Numbered from the stretch's first letter, positions 11,240-21,943 are shown. The stretch is 64,000 nt of DNA from Lineus longissimus (GCF_910592395.1 NC_088310.1:15509501-15573500); one strand, 5' to 3'. The notes: generated from the letters alone by a model not told the origin. Made by a program: numbers and translations.

Positions 11240-12493
11240 TGAAGGTGACTTGTCAATTTCCACAATAGCGTCGAATTCCATATAAACTACAATAGTTATA
11301 CTCTTATCGGCTGGTTCTTTCAAACGAATGTCAAGACTTATGTTTCATTCACGTACCAAGTTGAAATTGGAACCGTTTGAATCATCTGCTAACAGGTTGA
11401 AGACGTAGAGAGTATATCCTTTCGGATAATCCTCGTTCGCGTTTCAGTTCCCCAAACGTTAGTTCCGTGTAATACCGTGAAGTAACCGGGTAGGAACTGA
11501 TCGTCGCCGTAATCGAGTTTGATTGTTTCAAACGGTACTGGCGTTTGGTTTTGTCGCAACGTAATACTCGACACACTGAAGTGTTGAAAGTTGAACAGGT
11601 TCTTGTCCAGCGTTCCGTTGAAAGCGTCGGACTCCACCAATCCTACGACGATTCTTCCCGGTAAACGACCCTGTAACAAGTTATTTTCTGACAAATCCGA
11701 ACGGTTGGCGCCACGTGTATAAAACTTCATTTGAACCGATGTTACGGGATATTTGGCGGGTCCTTGCAAAAGACGTTCCTCATAGCTAAGGCGAACATGT
11801 TCGGCAATAGTTTTGATATTGATTTTCAAAATCGCTTCCTCCAAACTAATCGTGTACTCCTGGGTGTTATCCTTGGCCATTAAGCGAAAACTGGGGTCTT
11901 GTCTCACCAATCTTACCGTCAGAACTCAGAATTATTTTTTTCTGCGCAAAGAGTTTGTTGTGAATCTGCCCCAGGCATTCTACCGTTTTACTGCCTTTTG
12001 TCCACTTAAAGCGAGCATTGGCGCCTTTGTTTGCACTTGTTCCTGTTTTCACGGTATTACCCTGTAGATCGGGGTTCGCTGTGTCCTTGTAATATCCACC
12101 AATTTAGAGCTGGTCACTTTTTGCTGCCTTCGAGAACGAGAGGGTGGACTTGTGATACGATCGATAGCCGTACATCTGATCGTGCCCCCCTACCTGTCTT
12201 CCATTAGCGTAAACCTCAACTTGTTTGAAATAGCTTCCGATAAAATGATTGATTTGAAACACCAGCGATTTATCGGGAAATGGGTCCGCTGTCGTGAGTA
12301 CTGCGCCATCTTTGTCCAGTATCCTGAATTTCAGATATAAAAAGCTGTCTCCCAAATTCAAATATTCGTCTTCGGCGGCGTTGACCCTAAATTCAATTGG
12401 ACCACCCTTGTCCAGGGAAGTGATAGGATGGAACTCTTTGAATGAACTGTCCTCTATACTCGTCTGTGTGGGCTTAACTTCAAAGAGTTCCAA
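11240..12493 (-). pseudogene. Major capsid protein, double jelly-roll type, frameshifted (Polinton A)
   Basis: Three frames are needed to cover the gene. 12493-12104 encodes the N-terminal jelly roll (FRVNAAEDEYLNLGDSFLYL, FIGSYFKQVEVYANGRQVGG). A short central frame overlaps ~12050-11867. 11910-11389 encodes the second half (YPVTSVQMKFYTRG, GRIVVGLVESDAFNGT, FNFQHFSV). The last ~28 residues lie in the frame that continues into the protease. These are typical Polinton/adintovirus-type capsid features. Frame changes near 12080, 11880 and 11370 make it non-functional. It is followed immediately by the protease. Confidence 0.85.
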
Positions 12494-12497
12494 TTCG

Positions 12498-12920
12498 CTA
12501 CGTCCGCAATAGCGACATGATAGCTCTTATATTTAAGCTGAAGAAAATGTTGCCTCCCTGTTGTTGTCGTCGGTTTTTACGCGATTTTCTCTTCCTTTTT
12601 CCTCCTTGGGACCCCTGGGCCCCCACATGGGCTTTTCCTTGTTTTTTGTGTCTTTTGGCCGTTAAACTCTGCCCAATTTCTTCATCTGTATTATCCGATT
12701 TTAAGAGGCTCTTTCCAGCGCTTATGGCTACCTTTTTTATGGAAGGAACCACGACTTTTTTCAGCATCAGAACCACTGTTTTGAATATTGAGCTGAATAT
12801 GCCTCCGAGTCCATGCCCATGCTGGTATAAGCTATCTCCTCAAAAAACGGGAAGCCCAGAACCCGTCTGATAGTGTCTTCGATATGCGTTTAAGTCCGGA
12901 CGGTAAGGAACCAGCACCAT
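12498..12920 (-). pseudogene. Small basic virion-type protein with hydrophobic segment (Polinton A)
   Basis: Starting at the Met at 12920, the frame reads a tyrosine-rich N-terminus, a GSGLPVF motif, then an in-frame TGA. It continues with a Gly-rich stretch (GHGLGGIFSSIFK), a hydrophobic helix and a strongly basic tail (GGKRKRKSRKNRR). Glycine-rich start, helix and basic tail recall adenovirus core/pVI-pX-like proteins found beside Polinton capsid genes. The family link is my inference. The TGA may come from CGA by CpG decay. Confidence 0.6.
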
Positions 12921-13216
12921 GATGAATTTGTCCTCGAACGATTTTACAGGCTGAAAGTTTGTTTCCTGTTTTTAAAAGCACGATATTTTCCCCTCACAAA
13001 CCCTTTAGTTTAAGAGCTAGGTGCGTTTTTCCCACTTGGTTATGCGGTCGGATTGTTTTTCTTCTTTGTTTTCTTTATGACTTTTGTCCGGACTAGCTGT
13101 TGATTCCAATAGAGGACTCCATGATTTGTTTTGGGACCAATTGGGCACAGTTTGTACAGGCGTTGTTTTTTTCTCCCGAGTATAAGTGCTTTTTCCCTGG
13201 TTTTACTCAGACGTGA

Positions 13217-13663
13217 CTAGCGTTGTTGCTTCGGTATTTCTGAATCCTTAAACAATTTTGGTGCACTTGTAGCTTTTTCTTGTGGACTCATGGCAAAAGA
13301 TAGAGGTATTGGCAAGCCCATAACTGATGTTTCCTTCCTTTGGGCTGCTTTTTTCGCCTTCATCAACGGCGAAAAGACACCCTCTTCTGTGCTGATGCTC
13401 TCCTCCAAGGCACGCCCCGCGAGTGGAGATAACAATTTTGACTTCGTAATAACGCTCTGAATTGTTGTCAATTTGGAACCGTCCTCATCAGCGACAAGTT
13501 TCGGTTTTTTTCCCTCTGATAGTAGTGGGGGTGTGTTGGTAGACGGTCTCTTCATTTCCGGTGTATAGGCTATCCATCCCGGCGGCACTCCGATCTTCAA
13601 GAAGGCATCTCTCAATTCGGTGGCCCCCGGCGGGACAACGTAGTTCATGCTCTCCGGCTTCAT
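13217..13663 (-). CDS. Unknown protein, proline-rich (Polinton A)
   Basis: A 148-residue open frame, polar, with several short Pro/Lys patches and no recognised domain. It begins with MKPESMNYVVPPGATELRD. Its position between capsid-side and ATPase-side genes suggests a virion component, but nothing in the sequence proves it. The 300 bases between this gene and 12920 contain no clear gene. Confidence 0.4.
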   Translation of the reverse strand: MKPESMNYVVPPGATELRDAFLKIGVPPGWIAYTPEMKRPSTNTPPLLSEGKKPKLVADEDGSKLTTIQSVITKSKLLSPLAGRALEESISTEEGVFSPLMKAKKAAQRKETSVMGLPIPLSFAMSPQEKATSAPKLFKDSEIPKQQR

Positions 13664-13720
13664 TAGGAATTCAATGTTTCGTACGATACTTGTATTGGGT
13701 AACTTTGTTCCCTCGATTAT

Positions 13721-14113
13721 TTATTCGAAGCTGAACGGATCCCAGTCTATCGTTGAACGGTGACGTCTTACGTAATTTTTCATAATGTCCTTAATGAAGG
13801 GGTGGTGTAATTTCAAAGTGGGCGCGATCAGATCGAGTACATTCTTTTCCCTGTAATCCGCTACGCGATCGAATAAAGCTTTTGTCTCTCTTCTTCGAGC
13901 CTGACTGAAAAGTTTCATTTTTAAATCGGCCGGTAGATTGGCATATTTTTTCGCCACTAACAGTCGATCCGATGAAGGCTCCTCCTCCTCCTGCTCCTTG
14001 TCATATGCTGCCTCGTTGCTGATAGAGTTAAAGGCTTTCGCCATTGATGAATCGTAACTGTTAGTCGGCATGTCTGCACCGACCATCGCACAACAACGCT
14101 TGTAGACTTCCAA
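13721..14113 (-). CDS. Unknown acidic/basic protein (Polinton A)
   Basis: A 130-residue open frame with an acidic run (EQEEEEPSS) and a C-terminal helical half rich in Arg/Lys ending STIDWDPFSFE. I do not recognise it. It is collinear with its neighbours and likely part of the same minus-strand series. Confidence 0.45.
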   Translation of the reverse strand: MEVYKRCCAMVGADMPTNSYDSSMAKAFNSISNEAAYDKEQEEEEPSSDRLLVAKKYANLPADLKMKLFSQARRRETKALFDRVADYREKNVLDLIAPTLKLHHPFIKDIMKNYVRRHRSTIDWDPFSFE

Positions 14114-14212
14114 CGGAATTAAGATACATTCCTTGAATCCCCTTTGTCCTGTTGTCCTGAATATCTGGTCATTTTGCTGGCTAAAGTTCTATTTCGAAAA
14201 CGGAGGAAAGAC

Positions 14213-14654
14213 TTATTTGCCGATTCGACCGATCAAACTGCCAATCGCCGAAACGGCCAGTGGAATCAAGGCGCTCAAGAATCCTCCTTTGATGCCTTCG
14301 GTCGGCAGTATGTCTTGTTCGTGGGCGAAAGAGCTTCTGTACCATAGAGCTGTGTTTCTGCAATTTCCTGATCTTATCCGCTGAAATGCTGCTCACATTT
14401 CTATTACCCACGTTGTGGATGCATTCGAGCAAAGCATCCATTTGCCCCGCGTTGGCAATTTCCAAGAGTTTTGCTTGATTCTTTTTGCTAGTTTTGCTCA
14501 AGAGCGATAAAAAATCGATGTGATCGGCGGCAGTGGAATCGCGAGGGAGATTCCTCTGCCTATTATAAGACTGTCTCCTCCCCGTTCCTTTTCGTCTCCC
14601 CTTCTGTTTACTCCGAATTAATTGCTCCATGAGGTGTCTATTATTTGGTAGCAT
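14213..14654 (-). pseudogene. Basic protein with C-terminal hydrophobic segment, frameshifted (Polinton A)
   Basis: The N-terminal half is highly basic (RSKQKGRRKGTGRR) and is followed by a helical region with ALLECIHNVGNRN. After a frame change near 14320 the other frame ends in a glycine/alanine-rich hydrophobic segment and stops at 14213. The order basic head, helices and hydrophobic tail is recurrent in Polinton small proteins of unknown function. In its present state it cannot make the whole protein. Confidence 0.55.
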
Positions 14655-14717
14655 CTTAAACTATACTGGCACTGGTAATAAATAATTCCACGAAACGATC
14701 TCTTTTGACTCAAATGT

Positions 14718-15455
14718 TTATTGTTGTCTTCTCACACACCGCATCCAAACGAAGCCTATCACATTGTTCTTAGCGGTTTTTTTGCCAAATTCGCTTACTA
14801 TTGTTGTACAATTTTCGTGGTACAAATATTGTGTCCTGAAGCAAATCTCCTCCGGACTATATTGAGTGCGGTCGACGAAAAGATATCCGTTCGGTTTTAA
14901 AGTTGCCATGAAAAGCCGTTGGTTGGCCGGCATAATCCTGGAGCCGAGATGACGGGCTGTAGATTTATCTAATGGACTATGGAATAGCACGTAAATATGG
15001 GCGCAGCGTTGTAGAGTAATGCGTTCCGAGCCATGGTAGAACATATTTTGCATCAGAATTATCCAGGAAAGTGAATTATGATGACATTTTCTTGTCGCCA
15101 TATCGGAAATAGCTTGGCTCTTCAAGACGTCCTCCATTAAATCGTCGTAGATATGCAATGCAAACTTCTGCTCTCCGTTGTGCTGTTGCGGGTGAATGTA
15201 ATCGTCCATATTTTCGGGCAGTCCTTGAACTAGCATTATTCGCTTTCTCGTCGTGTCACTTTCAATTTCAGCCACGGTTTTACTTCGCTACCCATAGAAG
15301 AGATATATGTAGTCGAATGGTCTATAGAAGATACGACTGGCATTTTCGATCAAGCGCATAGTAAATTCTGTTTTCCCGCTCAAGGGCGCCCCTTGAATTA
15401 TGGCCCCAAAGGGCAAAGCAATTCTGCCGTCAAAACTTTGCCCTTCTTCCATCAT
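14718..15455 (-). pseudogene. FtsK/HerA-type DNA-packaging ATPase, one in-frame stop (Polinton A)
   Basis: From the Met at 15455 the frame gives FGAIIQGAPLSGKTEF, a Walker A motif (GAPLSGKT). An in-frame TAG then lies near 15290, and downstream the same frame gives LHIYDDLM, a Walker B-like motif. The rest (LGSRIMPANQRLF, GYLFVDRT) fits A32-like packaging ATPases. These pump DNA into capsids in Polintons and large DNA viruses. The single stop is the only lesion I see. Confidence 0.8.
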
Positions 15456-15654
15456 GATAAAGAGGGCATCTCGTGTAATTGGTTTTTTTCACAGTATACG
15501 ATGAGATGATGTGGACATCCGTCTCAATAAGTTTCTTTCACAGTCAAATTAATATGAAACGCGAGCAAGCTCTGATGATGATCGAAGATGGCCTGGCAAT
15601 CTCTCACTGTCTTCAGGCCTCCTTCCTTCGTATCGACGAGTGACCCCTCCTCTG
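15456..15654. other. Intergenic spacer between ATPase and integrase
   Basis: About 200 bases with no ORF of note, containing a short T run and the presumed promoter of the ATPase gene. I see no specific motif. Confidence 0.4.
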
Positions 15655-16773
15655 TTATGTAAGGGGAGTCACTTGTCCTTTGTCCACCCATTCGTCAAAA
15701 CTCGACGGCCAGCCTCTGTAGTGTACGAAGAATTGGAGCTTTCCCTTGCGTTTCCGGCGTTTTAAAATATCGACGTGATAGGTTTGCTCATCCGTTGGCA
15801 TCTCAATTTTCTGCATCTGATGTTCATAAAACAAGCCTTTGATCAGTTCTTGCTGTAAGTCATGCAGCTTATAGGTGGGTGGCTCTGTCGCTCTGCGATG
15901 TGCGACTACAAAATACTCTTCTGTCCATTTGGCAGTCGATTCTTTCTCAAACAGGCTGGTGGGAATTCGAGCGATACGAACTACGTCCCCGATTTGGAAA
16001 CGAAAAATGGCTTTTTTCGGAAATTCCTTTCCATACAGTTTGTCCCATAAATACTCTTCGTGTTCAATCTTCACATCCTTGGGTTTTATACCGATTACTC
16101 TGTGAACGCTTGCATTGTAAGCAGCCAGCAAATTGGGCAGTGCCTCAAACCATCGGTGTGTATTGCGTTGCGTGAACAAACAAAACATTCTGTCTTTCAA
16201 CGTTTGATTGAATCTCTCCACTAGGGCCGCTTTGGGATGACTGTAGACGAAAAAATAGTTTAATCCCACGCTTTTTTAAAAGGCTTTGTACAGCACCATT
16301 GTAAAACTCACCGCCTTGATCCACTTGAATAAGTCGCGGTTGGCATTTTAGTTTTCTAAAAATATTTCCTCCAGGGTCGAAGCTACCTCGCGGCCTGTTC
16401 TTGTTTTCAAGGGTGCCGCAAAAGCAAAACGTGAAAATACATCGATTCCGGTCAACAGATATTTATAATTCGAATTGCGAGCAGCTACTTTATCGAGCGA
16501 AACTAAGTCTAATTGCCAATGATCATCGATTCCCCTTGCAATAGTCTTTCTGCGCGGGAAACGCTATCTCACCTTTCGATGTAAGGTATAAGTGTCTTGT
16601 CCCCTCGACCAATCTTTAACATGAGTTCTTGTAATCCAGGGTCAACGTTTTTTCGCTTCCCTATAAAGTCTCTCTAGCGAGGAAAAGGCCGCCGGCGAAT
16701 TTGCGGGCTCCGTGTAAATTTCCGTCAAGAAAAGATTAATACGATCTTTTTCGTCTTTGTTCATTTCACCCAT
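15655..16773 (-). pseudogene. Retroviral-type integrase with C-terminal chromodomain, frameshifted (Polinton A)
   Basis: The Met at 16773 begins an N-terminal region (LTEIYTEPANSPAAFSSLER). The core follows in other frames: an LDLVSLDK segment with the first Asp, YKYLLTGIDVFSRF, IQVDQGGEFYNG with the second Asp, and ALVERFNQTLKD with the catalytic Glu. The C-terminus has a chromodomain-like block (FFVHYRGWPSSFDEWV). Polinton integrases of this c-integrase type cut and join the element ends. Frame changes near 16640, 16360 and 16270 inactivate it. Confidence 0.85.
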
Positions 16774-16816
16774 TATCACTCTTTTAAATAGTATAATAAA
16801 AATTATCGATGGATCT

Positions 16817-17116
16817 CTAGTCACTGCTTACGATAATGACCACCTCATCTTCATTGTTCTCGTTTTCACTACCGCTGGAAGCACTTGTGTCTGCCACGCT
16901 GTCCGAATCAGGTTCCGACTTAAAAGGATATGTTTTTTGCGCTCCTTTTTTTGCTCCTAGCTTCTTCCTCGGTGTTTCCTCGATCGGGAATACGAGAAAG
17001 GCTAAGTAACGCCGCCGCATTTTCGGTTTTGTTAACGTATCCTCGCCAGCTTCGTACATCATGTTGAGTTGCATTAATAGTTTATCGCCGCCTTGGTTCA
17101 ATTTGACCATGGACAT
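16817..17116 (-). CDS. Unknown small protein with acidic C-terminus (Polinton A)
   Basis: A 99-residue open frame. The N-terminal half looks folded (QLNMMYEAGEDTLTKPK). It is followed by a Lys-rich patch and an acidic Ser/Glu tail ending EDEVVIIVSSD, which resembles a SUMO-interaction-like hydrophobic patch next to acidic residues. That reading is speculative. It sits just upstream of the integrase. Confidence 0.4.
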   Translation of the reverse strand: MSMVKLNQGGDKLLMQLNMMYEAGEDTLTKPKMRRRYLAFLVFPIEETPRKKLGAKKGAQKTYPFKSEPDSDSVADTSASSGSENENNEDEVVIIVSSD

Positions 17117-17203
17117 CTTCCGTTTTCTTGTTGGTGTGTTTCTGGCTAGTACTTGCTTTCCCTTAGTTTGATTCTTAGTTCCTTTGGAAGTAGAGGGAAT
17201 GAC

Positions 17204-17689
17204 TTAGGGGCTGTCTTCGGTCCCATTGGTCTTAATCGTTCGTTTTTTGTTGATTTTTGTCATCTTGTTATCTTTTGTCTCCCAGGTCATCAGTTTTTCC
17301 GCAGGGAAAGGCGTTATGCAGGAGCTCTTTGAAGCGCAGGAGCCCGCCTGATCTTGTTGTTTCTTAACGCATCGTGTTTCTCGTTCTTTTTCCAATTTCT
17401 TATGACAAGAATTGCAACGTTCGGCGTCCAACTCGAAGTATCTTTCTTGCGGGTATGGCCAGTGACAGCGTTTGCATTCGCGAAACGATCTCTGCTGCCA
17501 TTTATAACAAAACGGTTTGCCCTCCATTAGAAAGGAAAAAGAAGAGCACCAATTACACCTCTTTTTTACGTGTTCATAATCGGTGTCGGAATTGAAATGT
17601 TCCTCATCAGTCTCCGTGTGTTTTACTTTCGCTTTACGCTTCCCAACCTCTGGCGTTGCTTTTGCGCTGCTCGGCAGTTCTTCGGACAT
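17204..17689 (-). CDS. Cys-rich zinc-binding protein (Polinton A)
   Basis: A 161-residue frame with a central cluster of CxxC pairs: RCNWCSS, then ECKRCHWPYPQERYFEL, then ERCNSCHKKLEKE. This fits two zinc-binding knuckles. The flanks are charged, and the C-terminus is Lys/Thr-rich. I do not recognise a named family. Nucleic-acid binding is plausible from the basic composition. The frame appears open throughout. Confidence 0.5.
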   Translation of the reverse strand: MSEELPSSAKATPEVGKRKAKVKHTETDEEHFNSDTDYEHVKKRCNWCSSFSFLMEGKPFCYKWQQRSFRECKRCHWPYPQERYFELDAERCNSCHKKLEKERETRCVKKQQDQAGSCASKSSCITPFPAEKLMTWETKDNKMTKINKKRTIKTNGTEDSP

Positions 17690-17868
17690 CTTGTCTTGTA
17701 ATAGTATTTAAAACTAAGGTGGTCCTGAGGGAGGTTATATCCTGTACAGTTATAGACATCATTTCTCTTCTCACATGCTACTTTTCACTGTTTTTAATAG
17801 TGTCCTGTATGAAATCTAGCAGCTCTTACAGGCTTGCCTTGGCACTCTCCTTTAGGGCAATGTTGCAC

Positions 17869-18520
17869 TCACCCCATGCTCCTGTGCAAATTTGTGGTTT
17901 TTCCATTTGGCCAGGTGCCTTTGGTTAGCGGCTTCAGGGCTTCTTGATACGAATACGTTACCGAATTTGGTCTGCTGCACTCGAAATCTCGACCACGTCT
18001 TGCGAGACATGACATACAGATGTCTGTTGGTGTGTTCACCAAGTAGATACCGTGCATCTGAAGTGCTAGCATTTGCATTGTCTTCTCTGCCTCTGCCATC
18101 GCAATCTCTTGAGAAACAGCTTATTCTCCCAAGCTCGAATAAGGTGTCGACGAAGGGGAGGGGCGAAAAAAGGCTTCGATCCGTTACGATTATTGTAGTG
18201 TTCTTTTCCCTCTTCTCCATCGCTAACTTGTTCAAAAGCTGAGGAATTGTCTCTCGGACGACTCTGTTGAGCGACTGGACAAAATGGATGTGGGCTGGGG
18301 GAGCCTCCATCAAGGGATTCTCGTAACACATTTTGAGCGGGTTGTGTCCCTGAAACGAGGTGAACTCGTCCAGGCATTCCCTTATGCTAACAATATTGAA
18401 GGGTAGATCGTCGCCGTGGAAGGTAGCCATTTCTTGTATTTGATCTATGATGGTTGTTTTGCCGGCTGCGATTATACCCTCGACCGTGAACATAAAGACA
18501 TTTTCGGTAGGACGACTCAT
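17869..18520 (-). pseudogene. Deoxynucleoside kinase-like protein, frameshifted (Polinton A)
   Basis: The N-terminus has a P-loop at residues 15-22 (GIIAAGKT) and the DRS motif at 114-116 (TDRSLFSPLPFV), both hallmarks of the dNK/thymidine-kinase fold that phosphorylates deoxynucleosides. After a frame change near 18100 the other frame gives YLVNTPTDICMSCLARRGRD, the expected LID-like arginine-rich region. Gene length fits a ~215-residue enzyme. A kinase gene in a Polinton-type element is unusual. It sits directly after the truncated polymerase. Confidence 0.8.
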
Positions 18521-18623
18521 CCTTATTTGAATAATATGCTTAATATATGTTTTTATGAACTATATGTTACAATGTGTGTGCTGGACTATAGATACAGTCT
18601 TTGCTGTACAATGTAAAGTTTTT

Positions 18624-19815
18624 CTAGTAAATTCTCTTGTCGCGGCTTGAACCATCACTCAGAATTGATTCGCATGGCGTAAGACAATTTTCAAAATCAT
18701 ATATTATCAGGTGCCGTCTCGCGCACATGGCTTTGAAATTGTCGAATTTCATTTGGCCTTTCCTCGGAAAGGTGTACACTTGTATCCAGACAACATCTTT
18801 CATGAGCACGTTTTTTACTCTTTGAGGAATAGCAGGTCAAACACGATCTGCAAACAAATTTTTTCCCCTGGCGACCACTAGCCCCATTGGCGATTAACCT
18901 ACTCAGATTTGTTATCGGAAAAAAGATCTTGCCAGTACAACAGGTCAATATGCTTCTCTTCCGGAATTGATCTCCTGTTTGCTAAAAGATGCAGTACTTG
19001 CAACGGTACAGCATGACGTCCTGCTGTGCCAGCAACTTCATGACCCTCGTTCGAAAGCCAACGAAAAACGTTGATGGAGAGGTTGTTCCGTCGTTCGAAA
19101 GTGGAAATCTGACCAATGCTAGTTGGATAGGAAATATTACTCAAATCGAGCTTCGTACGTCTTTCCCATGAATTCATGTCAAACTGCCTGTCCGATCTGA
19201 TGCGACCTCCTGCCAGGCGTTCTGAGTGGGCCGCGATACAGAACAAAAAACATTTATCGTCACTTCCGTAATCAATGTTCGTCTGAATACAAGCGCGTTT
19301 ATTTCTCACCGCCGAGGGTAAGAAAGGGTGTGGATGCGAAGTGCCACCCCTCAGGGGCTCAAACTGTGCCACTGTTAATCTCAACGCGTTCACATGTTCA
19401 AAAACCCAGCCCGAACCTTCGTGTAGATAGGACTCGCATTTCGAGATGATTTCTTGAAATCTGTCTGTAACAAGTCTTTTAATTGGCTCTTATAGAAAAC
19501 TTGATTTGTATTGGTGCAAAACAAGGGTTCCGATGTGCGTTTCTCATATTGTCCCTCGATAATGGATCCATCATCTGCCACGACATCGACTTCTTTGCTG
19601 AATAGAACTTGAACTTCAAAGTGATACTTAAGAGCGTTCTTCGCATCAGTTAGACTATCAAATTCCTGAGAAATGCGTTTATGAATAAGTCCGTTTGCCT
19701 CCCTGTGCAAAAACTTCAACAAATCATTTACAACGTGTATATTTTTGTGTTCCAATTGCATTCCCAGATTGCCTCGGAATGATTTTTTTAAACGAAATTC
19801 TGCTTCGAGCACCAT
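18624..19815 (-). pseudogene. Protein-primed PolB: N-terminal region only, ends at Exo I motif (Polinton A)
   Basis: Several frames cover the N-terminal domain of a Polinton-type family B polymerase. They include the GSGW and FEPLRGG segments also seen as GSGW and PLSGSS in the intact copy at 50146-51636, and a zinc-finger region with CRSCLTCYSS. The last recognisable motif is IIYDFENCL, the Exo I DxE site. The gene then stops at 18624, and no polymerase palm motifs (YTDTDS-like) follow before the kinase gene. The catalytic core is therefore missing. Frame changes occur near 19420, 18930 and 18800. Confidence 0.75.
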
Positions 19816-19829
19816 TATCAGAGAGAGAA

Positions 19830-20248
19830 AGAGGTCCTAAAATAGACCATGCAACAGACCTGCAAATAGGGCATTCGTTTTCGTGCAATGCTTTCAATAG
19901 ATCTCCGTGGCAGCGCTCTGGTTTGCACCAACAGCCCAGAACTGTATGCAACAATTTGTGAATGTAACGGAGAAGATTTCTCTGCCGTATGTACTCGTTA
20001 TAAAACCTCAAAGAGCGTTCCTGGCTGGTATTTTCGTCAATTATGTAAGGATTCTGCCAGCGAATAGAATCGCTGATGGCTTGAAGTAAGCGTTTCTGAC
20101 CTTTGCGTTGTTCTTCTGCAGTCATATTCGTATTATTCGTGCCACAGCGCAATATCTCCGAATCTCCCAGATAATGTGTCAAGTTTCGTCCGATGTACAC
20201 GTGTCGACAAGATGCGAACAGCCACTCTTCGAGATTTCGAAAGCCCAT
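19830..20248 (-). pseudogene. DUF4326-like protein (Polinton A)
   Basis: From the Met at 20248 the frame gives HVYIGRN, later SDSIRWQNPYIID, and ends with LGCWCKPERCHGDLLKAL. The last is the characteristic Cys/His signature of DUF4326, a small domain of unknown function found in phages and large viruses. It lies just upstream of the polymerase region, and the C-terminal boundary is blurred by frame overlap. Biochemical role unknown. I list it as a pseudogene because its end is not clear. Confidence 0.6.
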
Positions 20249-20328
20249 ATTACTTAAATTGAGCGAAAAGATATTAATAACACGCCGCATGATGTTTGAA
20301 TATAAAACTTTGATGAAATCCGACGGAT

Positions 20329-20751
20329 TTAGGTGTCTGGTGTGCAAAAAGGACATTTGATTGCTTCTTGTTGGTTCAAATGATCACCTACGAAATGCAA
20401 TTTTCTCTGAACTTCACCGTAGGCTCTTAAAAAGTTTCGAAATTCACGCAATTTGAGTGAAATTCGGCGGCATTTGTCCAAGCTTTGTATTTCTAGCCTA
20501 TTCCTTCTGGTGAAATTAACAAGCCTTCCTACTGCACGGAGCGAATAGTAATATTCTTCGTCTGAATGGTGTTGGCGCGAAAAAGCATCTGTTAACTGTT
20601 CACTCATGCACAGCATCTCTTGGGCTTGTTCTGAAGTCAGATCGTCGAAGTTAATTAGCGATATTTTTTGCAACCGTGCGTTGATGGGTGCTGATATGCG
20701 GAGGGTGACACGAACACTCAACCGATATGTGATAGAGCCCTCACGTTCCAT
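20329..20751 (-). CDS. Unknown helical protein with Cys pair (Polinton A)
   Basis: A 140-residue open frame, mostly helical and Arg-rich, ending IKCPFCTPDT with one CxxC. The start ITYRLSVRVTLRIS looks like beta structure. I do not recognise it. It could be the N-terminal part of the protein that follows, since the two frames overlap by 28 bases. Confidence 0.35.
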   Translation of the reverse strand: MEREGSITYRLSVRVTLRISAPINARLQKISLINFDDLTSEQAQEMLCMSEQLTDAFSRQHHSDEEYYYSLRAVGRLVNFTRRNRLEIQSLDKCRRISLKLREFRNFLRAYGEVQRKLHFVGDHLNQQEAIKCPFCTPDT

Positions 20752-20842
20752 CTGTCGCTTAAAAATGATTCTGTCCTGTTTTTTTTATGATTTGTGCTAT
20801 TTACAAGGCCAACGGGTAATCTAGCTCTCGTCTGCCTTTCAT

Positions 20843-21943
20843 CTAGTGGCGCCGCTGGCGTCGAATGTGTAATCTCACAATGACTTTACTGAATTTAAAA
20901 TCGATTAGATTTCCCATATCGTCGCAAATGTTAATTTCTATGAATTGAAAAAACTTTGCACTCAGGGGTCTGTAGCGTATTCTTTCTAACGATTTGGAGA
21001 GATATTTGCCGTGTTCTTCCGGGCGTGTGGGTATCGTTCGTAGCAAGGGGACAAAAACGTTTCCCACTTGTGTTGGCTTTACTAAATTCGAGTAAAAGAA
21101 TAGTGCTTACTTCGAGGACATTAAATCACATTTTCGTTCCGCTACAACGCGATAAAAACGCCTCGACAGGGGGGGGGGGGGGGGGAAATTCACGGCCGCC
21201 TAATCTCCTTGTAAACTAGACGTATCATCATCATCATCATCATCATCCATACTTTCGTCTGACCTGCCAAAATCATCGCTTGTAAAAGTGCAATCGGTAT
21301 CCCCTCCTTCGGAACTTTTTTTGCCCACAAGAGGGCCCGCCGTCACTGGGTTTTCTTGGCCGAATGTTCCCCCAATACTGTCTTTGCCAACAGTGTGTAC
21401 TGGTGTCATTTTCTTAGCCTCAGAATTACTCTTGGGTATAATAATTTTTCCATCGACGTGAAAATATTTCGCCTTCGCAAAACCAAGCACTTCTGCTAAG
21501 TAAGTGTCCATCAAAATGGCTTTGCCGTGTCTCAGTTTTATGGCTACGTGTTGGCCCCGCGTGAGAAGAAAATCACCACTCCACTGAACTGGTTTCTGTC
21601 TATTTAGCGCCATTATCAAATCTTCAATTGACGAGACCCATTTTTTGCTCTGCGTGCAGGCATCAAGCAATACGGCGCTTTGTCGGGTTCGTTTAAATCT
21701 GCTGGGCGCTATCTGTTAAGTACACCTTTTAACGCTGATCTCGCGCGACCAAGAATGTGCGCAGTAGACCTCCGCGATGCCACATTCGTATGCAAAAGGC
21801 GACATCGTGAAATCGAGCGGCTTCGCCAAAGGAATCCTTAAATTAGTGTTGGGCCGACTTCCCCTTTGTACGGGCGTATTTGAGGGGCACACGATATACG
21901 TATCTTGTTCCTGCTCCTCCATTTGGTCACAATTAAAGGCCAT
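20843..21943 (-). pseudogene. Minor capsid (penton-like) protein, frameshifted (Polinton A)
   Basis: Three frames form one protein. 21943-21716 gives LAKPLDFTMSPFAYECGIAE, the usual N-terminal element. 21670-21200 gives SIEDLIMALNR and LAEVLGF. A frame ending at 20843 gives VPLLRTIP and YRPLSAKFFQFIEINICDD. The same sequence of landmarks is seen in the intact protein at 38114-38803. A single jelly-roll role at capsid vertices is inferred from Polinton practice. A GAT run (Asp repeat) and a 17-base G run interrupt it. Confidence 0.7.
21169..21185. repeat. G homopolymer, 17 bases
   Basis: An uninterrupted G run lies inside the capsid pseudogene. Such runs are error-prone in sequencing, so a frame change at this spot may not be biological. 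Confidence 0.9.

Noticed and set aside
12517-12870. Plus-strand ORF with Cys-rich start
   Set aside because: It is antisense to the basic tail of a minus-strand virion-type gene.
21169-21185. Programmed frameshift at the G run in the minor capsid pseudogene
   Set aside because: The gene has other unrelated breaks, and homopolymers are error-prone.
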